64,000 bases of DNA from an uncultured Opitutia bacterium (GCA_945957395.1 CAMFKE010000003.1:310001-374000); one strand, 5' to 3'. Positions 8,830 to 20,670 are shown, counted from the first letter of the stretch. The notes: generated by a model not told the origin, from the letters alone. Program-made: numbers and translations.

Positions 8830-9906
8830 ATGTCTCGTCTTCTCATTCTCCAGGATCACCTTCGCCACGGGGGCACCGAGAGCCACGCCGTATGGCTCGC
8901 CGCCGCGCTGCGGGGCGCCGGCGTGGACGCCGGCATCCTCACCTTCCGCCCGAGAGGGCCGCTCGCGGCGAGGGCGAAGGCGGCGGGAGTGCCGCTGGAT
9001 TCCCTGCAAAAGCGCGACACGCGCCTGGACTGGTACGCCCCCGGGCTCGCCCGCGCGGTCAGGGAGCGCGAGCCCGACACCGTGCTGCTCATGGGCAGGA
9101 TGGCCAATGCGCGCGCCGGCACCCTGCGCAAGGCGCTGCCCGAACTGCGCATCGTCGGCTCCGTGCGCACCGGGCGTCGGCTGCCGTGGATCGTTCGCCG
9201 CTCGCTCCTCGCGTGTGATGCGCTGGTGTGCAACGCGCGCGTCATCGCCGACTCTCTCGCCGCCTTCGGTGTCGCCGCCGAGAAGGTCACGGTCATTCCC
9301 AACCCGCCGGTGTCCGCGCCGCTGGCGCCGGACGAGGCGGTGCGCAATCGCGTGCGCGAGGGGCTGCGCGCGTCGCAGTCGGACCGTGTGATGCTGTGCG
9401 TGGCCGGTTTTCGGGAGGGCAAGGGGCAGGCGTCGCTCATTCGCACGATCGCCCGCGCTCCGGAGTTTTCCCGGCTTGTGCTGTGGCTGGCGGGCGACGG
9501 GCCGGAGCGGCGCGCCTGCGAACGCCTTGTGGCGGAGCTGCGCATCGCCCACCGGGTGCGCTTTCTCGGGCACACCGACGACCCTCGCGAACTTTACCTG
9601 GCCGCCGATTTCGCCGTCATGGCCTCGGAGGCGGAGGCGCTGCCGAACTTCCTGGTGGAGGCGCAGTTGCACGGGTTGCCGGTGGTGGCGATGGACGCCG
9701 GTGGCGTGAAGGAGACATTTCTGGACGGGGAATCGGGCGTGTTGGTGCCGGCCGGGGATGAGGCGGCGCTGGCGGCCGCGTGGCTGACGCTGGCCGACGA
9801 CGCGCCGCGTCTGGCCGCCTATGCGGCGAAGGCTCGCGCGTATGCGCCGGGCGTGTTTTCGGAGAGTTCGGCCATCGCGGCCTATCGGCGGGTGCTGAAA
9901 CTGTGA
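8830..9906 (+). CDS. Glycosyltransferase family 4 protein
   Basis: 358 aa from the ATG at 8830. An in-frame codon at 8740 lies in the preceding terminator, so it is rejected. The N-terminus is of Rossmann type (LLILQDHLRHGGTESHAVWLA), with the GGTE loop typical of GT-B group-1 enzymes. The C-terminal half has AGDGPERRACERL, RVRFLGHTDDP, and the nucleotide-sugar site SEAEALPNFLVEAQLHGLPV with the conserved E-x7-E pattern. It transfers a sugar from an NDP-sugar to an unknown acceptor, probably in envelope polysaccharide or lipid glycosylation. No other glycan-assembly genes are adjacent. Confidence 0.85.
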   Translation: MSRLLILQDHLRHGGTESHAVWLAAALRGAGVDAGILTFRPRGPLAARAKAAGVPLDSLQKRDTRLDWYAPGLARAVREREPDTVLLMGRMANARAGTLRKALPELRIVGSVRTGRRLPWIVRRSLLACDALVCNARVIADSLAAFGVAAEKVTVIPNPPVSAPLAPDEAVRNRVREGLRASQSDRVMLCVAGFREGKGQASLIRTIARAPEFSRLVLWLAGDGPERRACERLVAELRIAHRVRFLGHTDDPRELYLAADFAVMASEAEALPNFLVEAQLHGLPVVAMDAGGVKETFLDGESGVLVPAGDEAALAAAWLTLADDAPRLAAYAAKARAYAPGVFSESSAIAAYRRVLKL

Positions 9907-10012
9907 GGCCGGTTTGTTTTTTCGGCCCCTGCCCGACATCTTGCTAAGGTTGATACTAATGACTGCTGTCGCTCAGCCGTTAGACAGCTGAACCCAACCC
10001 ATTTACTTCAAG

Positions 10013-11428
10013 ATGAGCCAGTTACCCCCACCGCCTCCCGGCGCAGACGACTCCATCCCGCCTCCTCCCTCCGACGAGGTGGCCGCTCCTTCCGCCCCCG
10101 AAGCGCCTGCTCAGGCGCCCGCTCCTGTCGACATCCCGCCCCCGGCGCCGACGGGCGAGCAGTACGAGGCCGACCTGCTGAAGCGTAAGAAGACCTTCTC
10201 CTGGAAGACTTTCGGCGGCGACGGCTTCCTGGTGTCGGTGGCCGTGCATGTGCTGCTGCTCATCCTGGGCCTCTTCTGGATCATCTCCAAGTATGTGCCG
10301 GAAGAGAAGAAGCCGGACCCCGAAGTGTTCGCCACCGGCGCCGGCGGCGGCCAGAAGGGCGAGAAGGCCAAGTCTTTCGAGCACAAGCTCAAGTCGCGCC
10401 AGGTGAACCTGGTGAAGTCGCCCTCGCGCATCGTGTCCAAGAGCGCGAACGCCTCGGTCACGCTGCCGTCCACGCCGGCCACGAACACCGCCTCCTTCGC
10501 CTCCGGCCTGTCCGCCGGCGGCATGTCGAAGGGCTCCGGCGGGGGCTCCGGCGGCGGCGAGGGCACGGGCATCGGCATCGGCAAGGGCGGCGGTCGCAAC
10601 TTTGTCTCGCTGTTCGGCGCCAAGGGTTTGGGCTCCACCGGATTGCCCGGCACCTTCTACGACCTGAAGCAGTTCGCGGACGGCAAGCCCACGCCCATGG
10701 CGAGCGGCGAGGGCGCGTATTTCGAGTTTCTGCGCACCTTTGTTAAGAGCTGGGATACGCGGATGCTCTCCAGGTACTTCAAGTCCGAGCAGTCGTTGAA
10801 TGCGGCGCATATCTTCATTCGCATGATTTCCAGCAGTGAAGCGCCCGCGGCCTTCGAGGTCGCCGATCGCGTGAAGCCGACCAACTGGCTGGTCGTGTAC
10901 GAGGGCAAGGTGATCGCGCCCTTCACCGGCACCCTGCGCCTGTGGGGGATTGGCGACCAGTTCCTCTTTGTGAACTGGGACCGCGCCAATGTGCTCGACT
11001 CCGGGTACTTCCTTGCGACCGTTCCGCCGCCCGGCAACGGACGCGGCTACACGAAGCCCGTTCTCGGCACCGAGGATGTGCTCAACCAGGGCGTGCACTT
11101 CACCGACAATCCCGCCAAGGTGCCCTACCGCGCGAGCCGCTGGTTCGAGGTCGTCAAGGGCCGCGAGTACGAGATCAAGATCGCCATCGGCGACACCGGG
11201 GGCGTGACCAGCGCGCACCTGCTTTGGGAAAAGCAGGTGCCCACCACTCGCGGCAAGGGCGACGGCGTGATGCGCGTGTTCCGCATGTCGCCTGACTCCC
11301 TTCCCGAGGCCATTCGCACCCCTGTCACGCACCGTGGCAAGAGCTACAAGAACGGCGGTGCGGACATCGATGTGGAGTTCGACAGCCCGATCTGGTATGT
11401 AAAGCAGACCCGCAGGGTCATCCGCTGA
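10013..11428 (+). CDS. Membrane-anchored protein with PA14-like C-terminal domain (copy 1)
   Basis: 471 aa. The N-terminus is a Pro-rich cytoplasmic segment (~1-55) followed by a KRKKTFSWKTFGGDGFL patch. One transmembrane helix (~72-92, VAVHVLLLILGLFWII) gives a TonB/GltJ-like anchor layout. A Gly/Ser/Lys-rich linker includes GSGGGSGGGEGTGIGIGKGGG. The C-terminal ~270 residues look like a PA14-type beta domain (FYDLKQ..., NWLVVYEGKVIAPFTGTLRLWGIGD..., WFEVVKGREYEIKI). It is probably anchored in the inner membrane with the domain outside. The next gene is a paralogue sharing a 470-bp nearly identical DNA segment. Function unknown. Confidence 0.75.
   Translation: MSQLPPPPPGADDSIPPPPSDEVAAPSAPEAPAQAPAPVDIPPPAPTGEQYEADLLKRKKTFSWKTFGGDGFLVSVAVHVLLLILGLFWIISKYVPEEKKPDPEVFATGAGGGQKGEKAKSFEHKLKSRQVNLVKSPSRIVSKSANASVTLPSTPATNTASFASGLSAGGMSKGSGGGSGGGEGTGIGIGKGGGRNFVSLFGAKGLGSTGLPGTFYDLKQFADGKPTPMASGEGAYFEFLRTFVKSWDTRMLSRYFKSEQSLNAAHIFIRMISSSEAPAAFEVADRVKPTNWLVVYEGKVIAPFTGTLRLWGIGDQFLFVNWDRANVLDSGYFLATVPPPGNGRGYTKPVLGTEDVLNQGVHFTDNPAKVPYRASRWFEVVKGREYEIKIAIGDTGGVTSAHLLWEKQVPTTRGKGDGVMRVFRMSPDSLPEAIRTPVTHRGKSYKNGGADIDVEFDSPIWYVKQTRRVIR
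10149..10618 (+). repeat. 470-bp direct repeat, copy 1
   Basis: It aligns without gaps to 11720-12189. By eye I find two mismatches (10198 C/T and 10603 T/C). It encodes the anchor, transmembrane helix and Gly-rich linker of both tandem proteins. Similarity drops sharply on both sides. Confidence 0.95.
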
Positions 11429-11445
11429 GAGCGTCGAACCAAGAG

Positions 11446-11479
11446 GCCCCTCCACCCGGCAAGGTGGAGGGGCTTTTTT
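11446..11479 (+). terminator. Intrinsic terminator between the tandem paralogues
   Basis: An 11-bp perfect stem (GCCCCTCCACC/GGTGGAGGGGC) with a 6-nt loop, then TTTTTT. The two paralogues are therefore probably transcribed separately. Confidence 0.9.
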
Positions 11480-11601
11480 GCGGGGTAGCGCGGAGCGGGG
11501 GGGCGCATCGGCCTGTTCCGGCCCTGTTGTTTTTTTTTGCCTGAAGCGCCTAAGAGAGGCTTCCGTTCACGCGTTTAACGGCTAACTCCCTCCCACCCCA
11601 A

Positions 11602-12969
11602 ATGAGCCAGCTACCCCCACCCCCTCCCGGCGCCGACAATCCGATACCGCCTCCGCCCTCGGAAACCTCGATTCCTCCCCCCGCACCCGAGTCGCACATC
11701 GACATCCCGCCGCCGGTTGCGACGGGCGAGCAGTACGAGGCCGACCTGCTGAAGCGTAAGAAGACCTTTTCCTGGAAGACTTTCGGCGGCGACGGCTTCC
11801 TGGTGTCGGTGGCCGTGCATGTGCTGCTGCTCATCCTGGGCCTCTTCTGGATCATCTCCAAGTATGTGCCGGAAGAGAAGAAGCCGGACCCCGAAGTGTT
11901 CGCCACCGGCGCCGGCGGCGGCCAGAAGGGCGAGAAGGCCAAGTCTTTCGAGCACAAGCTCAAGTCGCGCCAGGTGAACCTGGTGAAGTCGCCCTCGCGC
12001 ATCGTGTCCAAGAGCGCGAACGCCTCGGTCACGCTGCCGTCCACGCCGGCCACGAACACCGCCTCCTTCGCCTCCGGCCTGTCCGCCGGCGGCATGTCGA
12101 AGGGCTCCGGCGGGGGCTCCGGCGGCGGCGAGGGCACGGGCATCGGCATCGGCAAGGGCGGCGGTCGCAACTTCGTCTCGCTGTTCGGCTCGCGCGGCAA
12201 AAACGCGTCCGGGCTGCCCGGCATCTTCTACGACTGCAAGCAGACCAAGAGCGGCGCCCCGTCCAAATACGCGCCGGAAAACGCCAATGACGAGTACCTC
12301 GACCAGGTGCTGCGCCCGTTCCTGAAAAACTGGGACACCACCAAGCTCGACAACAACTTCTTCAAGTCCCCCGAAAGCCTGACGGCCTCGCAGTTGTTCA
12401 TTCCCATCCAGTCCTCCGGCGCGGCGCCCAAGGCCTACCAGGTCGAGGACAAGTGCAAACCCAACCGCTGGGTCTGCCACTACAACGGCGTCGTCACCGC
12501 GCCCAAGACCGGTCGCTTCCGCTTCTGGGTGTACGCCGACGATGTGTGCGTGGTGCGATGGGAGCGACGGATCGTCGCGGACAACGGCTACGCCACGCTG
12601 GGGCTTCCCGGCATGAACAGCACGGGTTTGCACAAGAGCCCGTTCAAGGGCGTCGACGGCGAGCTGCGCAAGCGCGGCAAGTCGGATGTGGTGATCTTCC
12701 GCCCCGGCGTCTGGTTCGATGTGGCCAAGGGCCGCGATTACCCCGTTGAAATCCTCCTGGGCGATGTCGGCGGCCTTTTCGGCAGCTATGTGCTGATGGA
12801 GGAGTTTGATCCGAAGACCAAGGACGAGGGTGACGGGAAAATCTTCCTGTTCCGCATGAGCCCCGACGAGGTTGGCGGCAACCCGCAGGACGACACCGGG
12901 CTGAATGTGGACTTCTCCGGCAAGGGCCTGATCTGGTTCTCCAAGAACCAGCGCCGCGTCGTTCGCTAA
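11602..12969 (+). CDS. Membrane-anchored protein with PA14-like C-terminal domain (copy 2)
   Basis: 455 aa. Same architecture as the preceding gene: Pro-rich start, KRKKTFSWKTFGG patch, one transmembrane helix (~60-80), Gly-rich linker and C-terminal beta domain. Residues ~40-196 match the first copy, while the C-terminal ~255 residues are clearly diverged (short shared blocks such as FYD-K, RFWVYADDVCVVRWERR versus LRLWGIGDQFLFVNWDR, and a common end FRMSPD...R-R-V-[IV]-R). The shared C-terminal fold plus identical N-terminal DNA points to an old duplication with recent homogenisation of the anchor. Function unknown; no exbB, exbD or tonB partner lies nearby. Confidence 0.75.
   Translation: MSQLPPPPPGADNPIPPPPSETSIPPPAPESHIDIPPPVATGEQYEADLLKRKKTFSWKTFGGDGFLVSVAVHVLLLILGLFWIISKYVPEEKKPDPEVFATGAGGGQKGEKAKSFEHKLKSRQVNLVKSPSRIVSKSANASVTLPSTPATNTASFASGLSAGGMSKGSGGGSGGGEGTGIGIGKGGGRNFVSLFGSRGKNASGLPGIFYDCKQTKSGAPSKYAPENANDEYLDQVLRPFLKNWDTTKLDNNFFKSPESLTASQLFIPIQSSGAAPKAYQVEDKCKPNRWVCHYNGVVTAPKTGRFRFWVYADDVCVVRWERRIVADNGYATLGLPGMNSTGLHKSPFKGVDGELRKRGKSDVVIFRPGVWFDVAKGRDYPVEILLGDVGGLFGSYVLMEEFDPKTKDEGDGKIFLFRMSPDEVGGNPQDDTGLNVDFSGKGLIWFSKNQRRVVR
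11720..12189 (+). repeat. 470-bp direct repeat, copy 2
   Basis: Partner of 10149-10618, at a constant offset of 1571 bp with no indels. Confidence 0.95.
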
Positions 12970-12988
12970 GCGCGCCTTTCTCCGAACG

Positions 12989-13024
12989 AGCCCGTCTCGC
13001 CCCTGCGGCGCGACGGGCTTTTTC
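12989..13024 (+). terminator. Intrinsic terminator after copy 2
   Basis: Stem AGCCCGTC/GACGGGCT with a 15-nt loop region, then a run of T. Confidence 0.8.
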
Positions 13025-13086
13025 TTTGTCGGGTCGGGTGCGCTTGCGCCGCCGCCGGCGCGCGGCGGGAGTTTTCGGCAAAACGA

Positions 13087-13120
13087 AAAGCCTCCGACCG
13101 GCGGACCGGGCGGAGGCTTT
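13087..13120. terminator. Terminator at the end of carB
   Basis: Stem AAAGCCTCCG/CGGAGGCTTT, 10 bp, with the minus-strand continuation TCGTTT. It lies 19 bp beyond the carB stop and could also stop plus-strand read-through. Confidence 0.8.
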
Positions 13121-13139
13121 GTTCAGGCTTTCGGGGCGA

Positions 13140-16385
<3,246 letters not shown>

Positions 16386-16615
16386 GTCGTAAAAGGTTAA
16401 AAAAAGCTGCTAAGGTTCCGAGCCGCCGGCGGTGCCGGCAAGTAAAAACCCACCCGTGCTCCGCCGCGCGGTCCGCCTCCCGTGCGCGAGGGCCCATGAA
16501 AAGACGGGATGCGGACGGGCGAAAAATCTTCGCGCGGCTTGCCGGACTGCCGATGCGGCGGAGCCCGCGCTTTGTCCTGTTGCACTATGCGGGCGGCGGG
16601 TTACCCAACGGCGCC

Positions 16616-16981
16616 ATGTCCGACATCATCAAAATCACCGGCATCCGCTCGTGGGGGCACCACGGCGCCCTGCCCGAGGAGACCCGCCTGGGTCAGCGCT
16701 TCCGCGTGAATCTGGCGCTGGAGCTCGACGCGCGCCCCGCCGCGCTCGCCGACGACCTCACGAAGACCGTGCATTACGGCGAGGTCGTGAAGCTGGTGGA
16801 GACGGAACTGAAGGGCCGCCCGGTCTACCTCATCGAAACGCTGGCCGAGAACATCGCCGCGCGCCTGCTGAACACCTTCCCCGTGCTCAACGCGCTGACC
16901 ATCGAGATCGAGAAACCCTTCGCCCCGGTCGGCACCGACCTGGACGGCATCGCCGTCGTCATCCGGCGCACGCGCAGCTGA
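16616..16981 (+). CDS. folB: Dihydroneopterin aldolase
   Basis: 121 aa from the ATG at 16616, which fits the family length; an in-frame ATG at 16496 adds 40 unrelated residues. FolB cleaves 7,8-dihydroneopterin to 6-hydroxymethyl-7,8-dihydropterin and glycolaldehyde. Typical features: IKITGIRSWGHHGALPEETRLGQRF near the start, TVHYGEVV, and LIETLAENIA with the Glu expected at the pterin site, followed by a C-terminal strand ending VVIRR. folK follows after about 40 bp, so the two steps are probably coexpressed. Confidence 0.92.
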   Translation: MSDIIKITGIRSWGHHGALPEETRLGQRFRVNLALELDARPAALADDLTKTVHYGEVVKLVETELKGRPVYLIETLAENIAARLLNTFPVLNALTIEIEKPFAPVGTDLDGIAVVIRRTRS

Positions 16982-17022
16982 CGCGCTCTGGTTTCATCGC
17001 CGTTTCCCGCATCTTTTTCACC

Positions 17023-17547
17023 GTGCCGCCGATTCCCACCGGACATCGTGACTTGCGCCGGGCTCTGGTGGCCTTCGGTTCCAACCTTGGCGACCGTGCC
17101 GGCACCGTGCGCGGCGCGCTGGCCGCGCTGGATGCGACGGCGGGCGTGCGGCTCGTCGCCGTCTCGCCTTTCTACGCGAGCGACCCGGTGGGCTACGCCG
17201 AGCAGCCGGAATTTTTGAACGGCGTGGCGGCGTTCGACACGCAGCTCGACCCGGACGCGTTGCTGAAGCTGCTGCTGCGGGTGGAGCTCGAGTTCGGGCG
17301 CGTGCGCACCTTCGCCAACGGGCCGCGCACCATCGACCTGGACCTGCTTTTCGTCGACGGCTTCACCCGGCACGCCTCGCCGGAGCTCACTTTGCCTCAC
17401 CCGCGCTGGCGCGAGCGCCCGTTCGTCACGGCGCCGCTCGCCGATCTGCTCGCCTTGCCGGAGCTCGCCGCGGACGCGCGTTGGTCCGGTTTACGTGAGG
17501 AATTGCGCGGGCTGTGCGACCGCACGGGGGTGCGCCGCCCGGGCTGA
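17023..17547 (+). CDS. folK: 2-amino-4-hydroxy-6-hydroxymethyldihydropteridine pyrophosphokinase
   Basis: 174 aa if it starts at the GTG at 17023; no ATG lies in a sensible position. A TTG at 17052 would also fit, so the start is uncertain. FolK transfers pyrophosphate from ATP to hydroxymethyldihydropterin. Family motifs: FGSNLGDR near the start, FYASDPVGYAEQPEFLNGV in the middle, the ATP/Mg site RTIDLDLLF, and LPHPRWRERPFVTAPLADL. It lies between folB and comEC with short spacers, consistent with one transcript. Confidence 0.92.
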   Translation: MPPIPTGHRDLRRALVAFGSNLGDRAGTVRGALAALDATAGVRLVAVSPFYASDPVGYAEQPEFLNGVAAFDTQLDPDALLKLLLRVELEFGRVRTFANGPRTIDLDLLFVDGFTRHASPELTLPHPRWRERPFVTAPLADLLALPELAADARWSGLREELRGLCDRTGVRRPG

Positions 17548-17572
17548 GCCGGACGGAGGCTGACTTTTCAAG

Positions 17573-19243
17573 ATGTCGAACGATTGCGGGAGATTGGGAC
17601 GGGACGGCGAGGCGGTCCCTCCGGCGCGGCTGCTGCCGGGTCGGTTCCCGTTGCTGTGGGCGCTGCTTCCGGTCGTCGCCGGATATCTGGCGGCCGATTC
17701 GGGTATCCGGATTCCGAATGCCCTGTTGTGGGCGGGCGCCGTCGCGGGCGCCTTGGTCGCCGCCTTAGCGGCCTTGCGCCCGAGAGGGCCGGCCTCGCGC
17801 GACACGCCCTGGGCGCTCGCCTTCTGCGTCGCCGTGTTTTGCGCCGGGGCGCTGTGGCATACCCTGGCGTGCCCGCCGCCGCCCGATCGGGCCGGGCTGC
17901 CCCCGCGCGAGGCGATTCTGTCGGTGCGAGTGGACGAGCTTTTCTCCGCCCGTTTCGGCGCCCTTTCCGGCATCGGCACCGTGGTGGGCGCGCCGAACCA
18001 CCTGGGCGAACTGGAGGGGGCGCGCATCCAGTTTCGCGCCACCAGGCCGGGCGAGGACCCGGGGTTCGACCTGGGCGCCACCGTGCGGCTGCGAGGCGTT
18101 TTGGAAAACACGCCGGAGGACGGCGGCGGCTTTTTCCGTCACCTGAGGCAGAAGGGCGTCCCGTTCATGCTGTCGCGCGCCAGGGCCGAGGCGGTGGAGG
18201 TGCCGGCATCGGCGTTCCGCATGGCGTGCACCCGGGCGCGTTCGCGCGTGGCGGCCGCGCTGGGCGTCGGCGTGGACGAGGCGGGCGCGGCCCGGCTTTC
18301 CGCGCTCATGCTGGGCCGCACAGGGCTTTTGCCCGAGTCCGAGCGGACGGATTTCAGGCGGGCCGGGGCGACGCACCTGTTTGCCATAAGCGGGTTGCAC
18401 ATCACCGGTATCGCCGCCGGCCTGCTGTGGGCGACGCGCCGGGTGCGTGTCCGGGATGCGTTCGCCACGCCGGCCGTGCTGGGCGCGCTCTGGCTGTATG
18501 TGCAGATGGCCGGCGCTCCGCCTTCGGCCATGCGGGCCTGGCTCATGGCCGCCTCGATGTTCGGCGCCGTTCTTCTTTCGCGCGGTGCGCGCCCCGCATC
18601 CGGGCTGGTGTTCGCCGCGCTGGTCACGCTGCTCGCCGATCCTGCGGCGCTGCGCGACCCGGGGTTCCTGCTCTCCTACCTCGTGGTCGCCGCCATCCTG
18701 TTCTACGCCGTGCCCGCCGCGCGCGCGCTGGAGGCGGCGTGGCGTCCGTGGCGCTTCGTCGCTCCGGATGCGCTGGGGCCGTTGCGGCGCGGCGTAATCG
18801 CCCTGCGCGTCCCCGTGTTCGGGGCGCTCGCCACCAGCCTGGCGTCCACGCTCGCCGGCGGGCCGCTGGTGGCCGCGCTCTTCGCCAACGCGGCGCCCGT
18901 CGGGTTGGTGGCGAATCTGCTGCTGGTGCCGCTCTCGGCGCCGCCGGTGATACTCGGCTTCGTGTCGTCCGCGCTGGGGGTGTTCGGCGTGCCTGCGGCG
19001 GCCGCCCCGTTCAACGCCGTCGGGGCGTTTTTCATGAAGATGCTCGCCGCCGGAGCGCACGCCGCCGCGAGTGTGCCGGGGGGCTCCTGGAAGACGGGCG
19101 ACCCCGCCGCATGGGCGCCCGTGCCGGCGGGTATGGCCGTGCTGGTCGCTCTTCTGGCGCTGCCGCCCCGTCCCGACCGGTCCCCCTGGCGTTACGCGCT
19201 GCTGCCGGCCGCTTCTCTCGCGGCCTTTCTCCTTTGCGCCTGA
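17573..19243 (+). CDS. comEC: ComEC/Rec2-family membrane protein, short form
   Basis: 556 aa. ComEC forms the inner-membrane DNA channel in natural transformation. Visible features: N-terminal hydrophobic helices (~20-100), a soluble DUF4131-like part (~105-215), then the ComEC core with HLFAISGLHITG (about residue 268), APPSAMRAWLMAA and roughly eight further membrane helices to the C-terminus. The C-terminal metallo-beta-lactamase-like domain of full-length ComEC (usually 700-800 aa) is absent. Such short forms are known in other bacteria, so this may be a lineage trait. Coupling to folB-folK looks incidental. Confidence 0.85.
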   Translation: MSNDCGRLGRDGEAVPPARLLPGRFPLLWALLPVVAGYLAADSGIRIPNALLWAGAVAGALVAALAALRPRGPASRDTPWALAFCVAVFCAGALWHTLACPPPPDRAGLPPREAILSVRVDELFSARFGALSGIGTVVGAPNHLGELEGARIQFRATRPGEDPGFDLGATVRLRGVLENTPEDGGGFFRHLRQKGVPFMLSRARAEAVEVPASAFRMACTRARSRVAAALGVGVDEAGAARLSALMLGRTGLLPESERTDFRRAGATHLFAISGLHITGIAAGLLWATRRVRVRDAFATPAVLGALWLYVQMAGAPPSAMRAWLMAASMFGAVLLSRGARPASGLVFAALVTLLADPAALRDPGFLLSYLVVAAILFYAVPAARALEAAWRPWRFVAPDALGPLRRGVIALRVPVFGALATSLASTLAGGPLVAALFANAAPVGLVANLLLVPLSAPPVILGFVSSALGVFGVPAAAAPFNAVGAFFMKMLAAGAHAAASVPGGSWKTGDPAAWAPVPAGMAVLVALLALPPRPDRSPWRYALLPAASLAAFLLCA

Positions 19244-19366
19244 GCGTGTCGGAGGAGATTTTTGGGCGAAGAAAAAGACGCTGAAACCGGCCGCCGTTCC
19301 CGGCGTTCGACAGGGGTGAAGCGCTCTAACGCGCCGAATCAAACACCCCCCAAAACACCTACATCC

Positions 19367-19906
19367 ATGTCCATCAAGAAACTTCTCCCCCTGCTGGCCC
19401 TCGCCGCCGCTCCGTTCGCCCTCGCCGAAGGTCCGGGTAAGGGCCCCGGCCCCCAGGGCGACAAGGCTCGCGGCCCCAAGGAAGACTGCGCCGAGTGCGA
19501 CGCCCCCAAGGGACCCCGCGTGAGCGACGCCGACAAGGCCAAGCTCAAGGCCGCCCACGAGGCCGCCTCCAAGGACGAATCCGTGATCAAGGCCAAGGAG
19601 GCCGCCAAGGAGGCTCATGAGAAGGCCAAGGCCGCTCGCGAGAAGGCCAAGGAGTCCAAGTCCGAAGCCGACCGCGCCGCCGCCAAGGAGGCCACCAAGG
19701 CCGCCATGGAAGCCGGCAAGGCGGCCCGCGAGGCTCACAAGGCCGCCATGCTCAAGGCCGACCCGAGCATCGCCGACCTGATCGCCAAGGCCGACCAGAT
19801 GCGCGGCGAACGCGGCCTCAAGGGCGAGAAGGGCCCCCGCGGTGAACGCGGTCCCAAGGGACCCAAGGGCGAGAAGTCCGACAAGGGCCCCGAAGGCGAC
19901 AACTGA
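19367..19906 (+). CDS. Small exported helical protein with collagen-like C-terminal Gly-X-Y tail
   Basis: 179 aa from the ATG at 19367. A signal peptide (MSIKKLLPLLALAAAPFALA) is followed by a Gly/Pro linker holding the pair CAEC. Residues ~50-140 are built almost entirely of Ala, Lys and Glu (KAKEAAKEAHEKAKAAREKA-type repeats) and should form a long charged helix or coiled coil. Residues ~146-179 are Gly-X-Y triplets (GER, GLK, GEK, GPR, GER, GPK, GPK, GEK, SDK, GPE, GDN), i.e. eleven collagen-like triplets with one Gly replaced by Ser. The tail could trimerise, which matches an adjacent coiled coil. Codon use is highly biased to GCC, AAG and GAG, suggesting high expression. Function unknown. 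Confidence 0.8.
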   Translation: MSIKKLLPLLALAAAPFALAEGPGKGPGPQGDKARGPKEDCAECDAPKGPRVSDADKAKLKAAHEAASKDESVIKAKEAAKEAHEKAKAAREKAKESKSEADRAAAKEATKAAMEAGKAAREAHKAAMLKADPSIADLIAKADQMRGERGLKGEKGPRGERGPKGPKGEKSDKGPEGDN

Positions 19907-19940
19907 GCGCTTCAAAGCCCGGCCGTCCTCACCGGACGCA

Positions 19941-19975
19941 AAAGACCCCGCAAGGTTCGCACCTGCGGGGTCTTT
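19941..19975. terminator. Bidirectional terminator between convergent genes
   Basis: A long stem AAAGACCCCGCAAGGT/ACCTGCGGGGTCTTT with a TCGC loop. It serves the collagen-like gene (+) and plsC (-). Confidence 0.85.
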
Positions 19976-19995
19976 CCGTCGTCGCGAGTGTCGCC

Positions 19996-20646
19996 TTAGG
20001 CGATCACGCACTGCGGCTCGTTCAGCGCGGCGATGGCGCCCATGATGCGGCGCGAGGCCTCCAGGTAGCGCTCCGGGTGCGTTTTGCCCGGGTCGAACTC
20101 GGCCGTTTCCATCGGTTTGCCGAAGACGACGGTTATTTTGCCGCCGGCGACCGGGATGTTGCGCCCGCGCGGCAGCACATCGAAGGCGCCGAACACGCGC
20201 ACGGGCACCACGCGGGCGCCCATGCTGCAGGCGAGCATGCCCGCTCCGGCTTTCGGCTCCTTCATTTTGCCGTCGGGGCTGCGCGTGCCTTCCGGGAAGA
20301 TGAGCACGGAGTCGCCTCCGGCCACTGCGGAGCGCATGGCCTTCACGGCGCTCAGGTCGTTGCCTTTCGCCAGGTCCACGAAGATGATCTTGCCGCTGGA
20401 CTTGAGCACATGGCCGGCGCCGGGGATGTCCCCCAGCGTCTTTCTCGCGAGAAAATAGATTTCGCGCTCGATGCACGAACCCACCAGGGGCGGGTCGATG
20501 TGGCTCATGTGGTTCGCCGCCAGAACGCAGGCGCCCGGCGGGATGTTCTCCAGCCCGACGACCTCGACGGTCGCGTAGGTCAGCGAGAACACGCGAGCGC
20601 CGTGGTAGGCGAGCAGGTAGTAGGGGTTGAACGAGGTCAGGTGCAT
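19996..20646 (-). CDS. plsC: 1-acyl-sn-glycerol-3-phosphate acyltransferase
   Basis: 216 aa. Acylates lysophosphatidate to phosphatidate at the inner membrane. The catalytic HX4D motif is NHMSHID (His46, Asp51) and the glycerol-phosphate site is FPEGTRS (117-123). Further blocks are VPVRVFGAFDVLPRG and VVFGKPM. Short for the family, with no strong N-terminal membrane helix. It starts 24 bp after the cmk stop, a cmk-plsC order seen in other bacteria, so cotranscription is likely. Confidence 0.88.
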   Translation of the reverse strand: MHLTSFNPYYLLAYHGARVFSLTYATVEVVGLENIPPGACVLAANHMSHIDPPLVGSCIEREIYFLARKTLGDIPGAGHVLKSSGKIIFVDLAKGNDLSAVKAMRSAVAGGDSVLIFPEGTRSPDGKMKEPKAGAGMLACSMGARVVPVRVFGAFDVLPRGRNIPVAGGKITVVFGKPMETAEFDPGKTHPERYLEASRRIMGAIAALNEPQCVIA

Positions 20647-20670
20647 GGCACTCGGCTTGCTTTGAAAACT

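Noticed and set aside
10013-12969. TonB system
   Set aside because: The anchor resembles TonB-like proteins, but there is no TonB C-terminal domain and no exbB/exbD nearby.
16386-16615. Riboswitch or pyrimidine-responsive leader before carB
   Set aside because: There is a GCCGGC hairpin and a T-run, but they are not adjacent, and no known riboswitch core was recognised.
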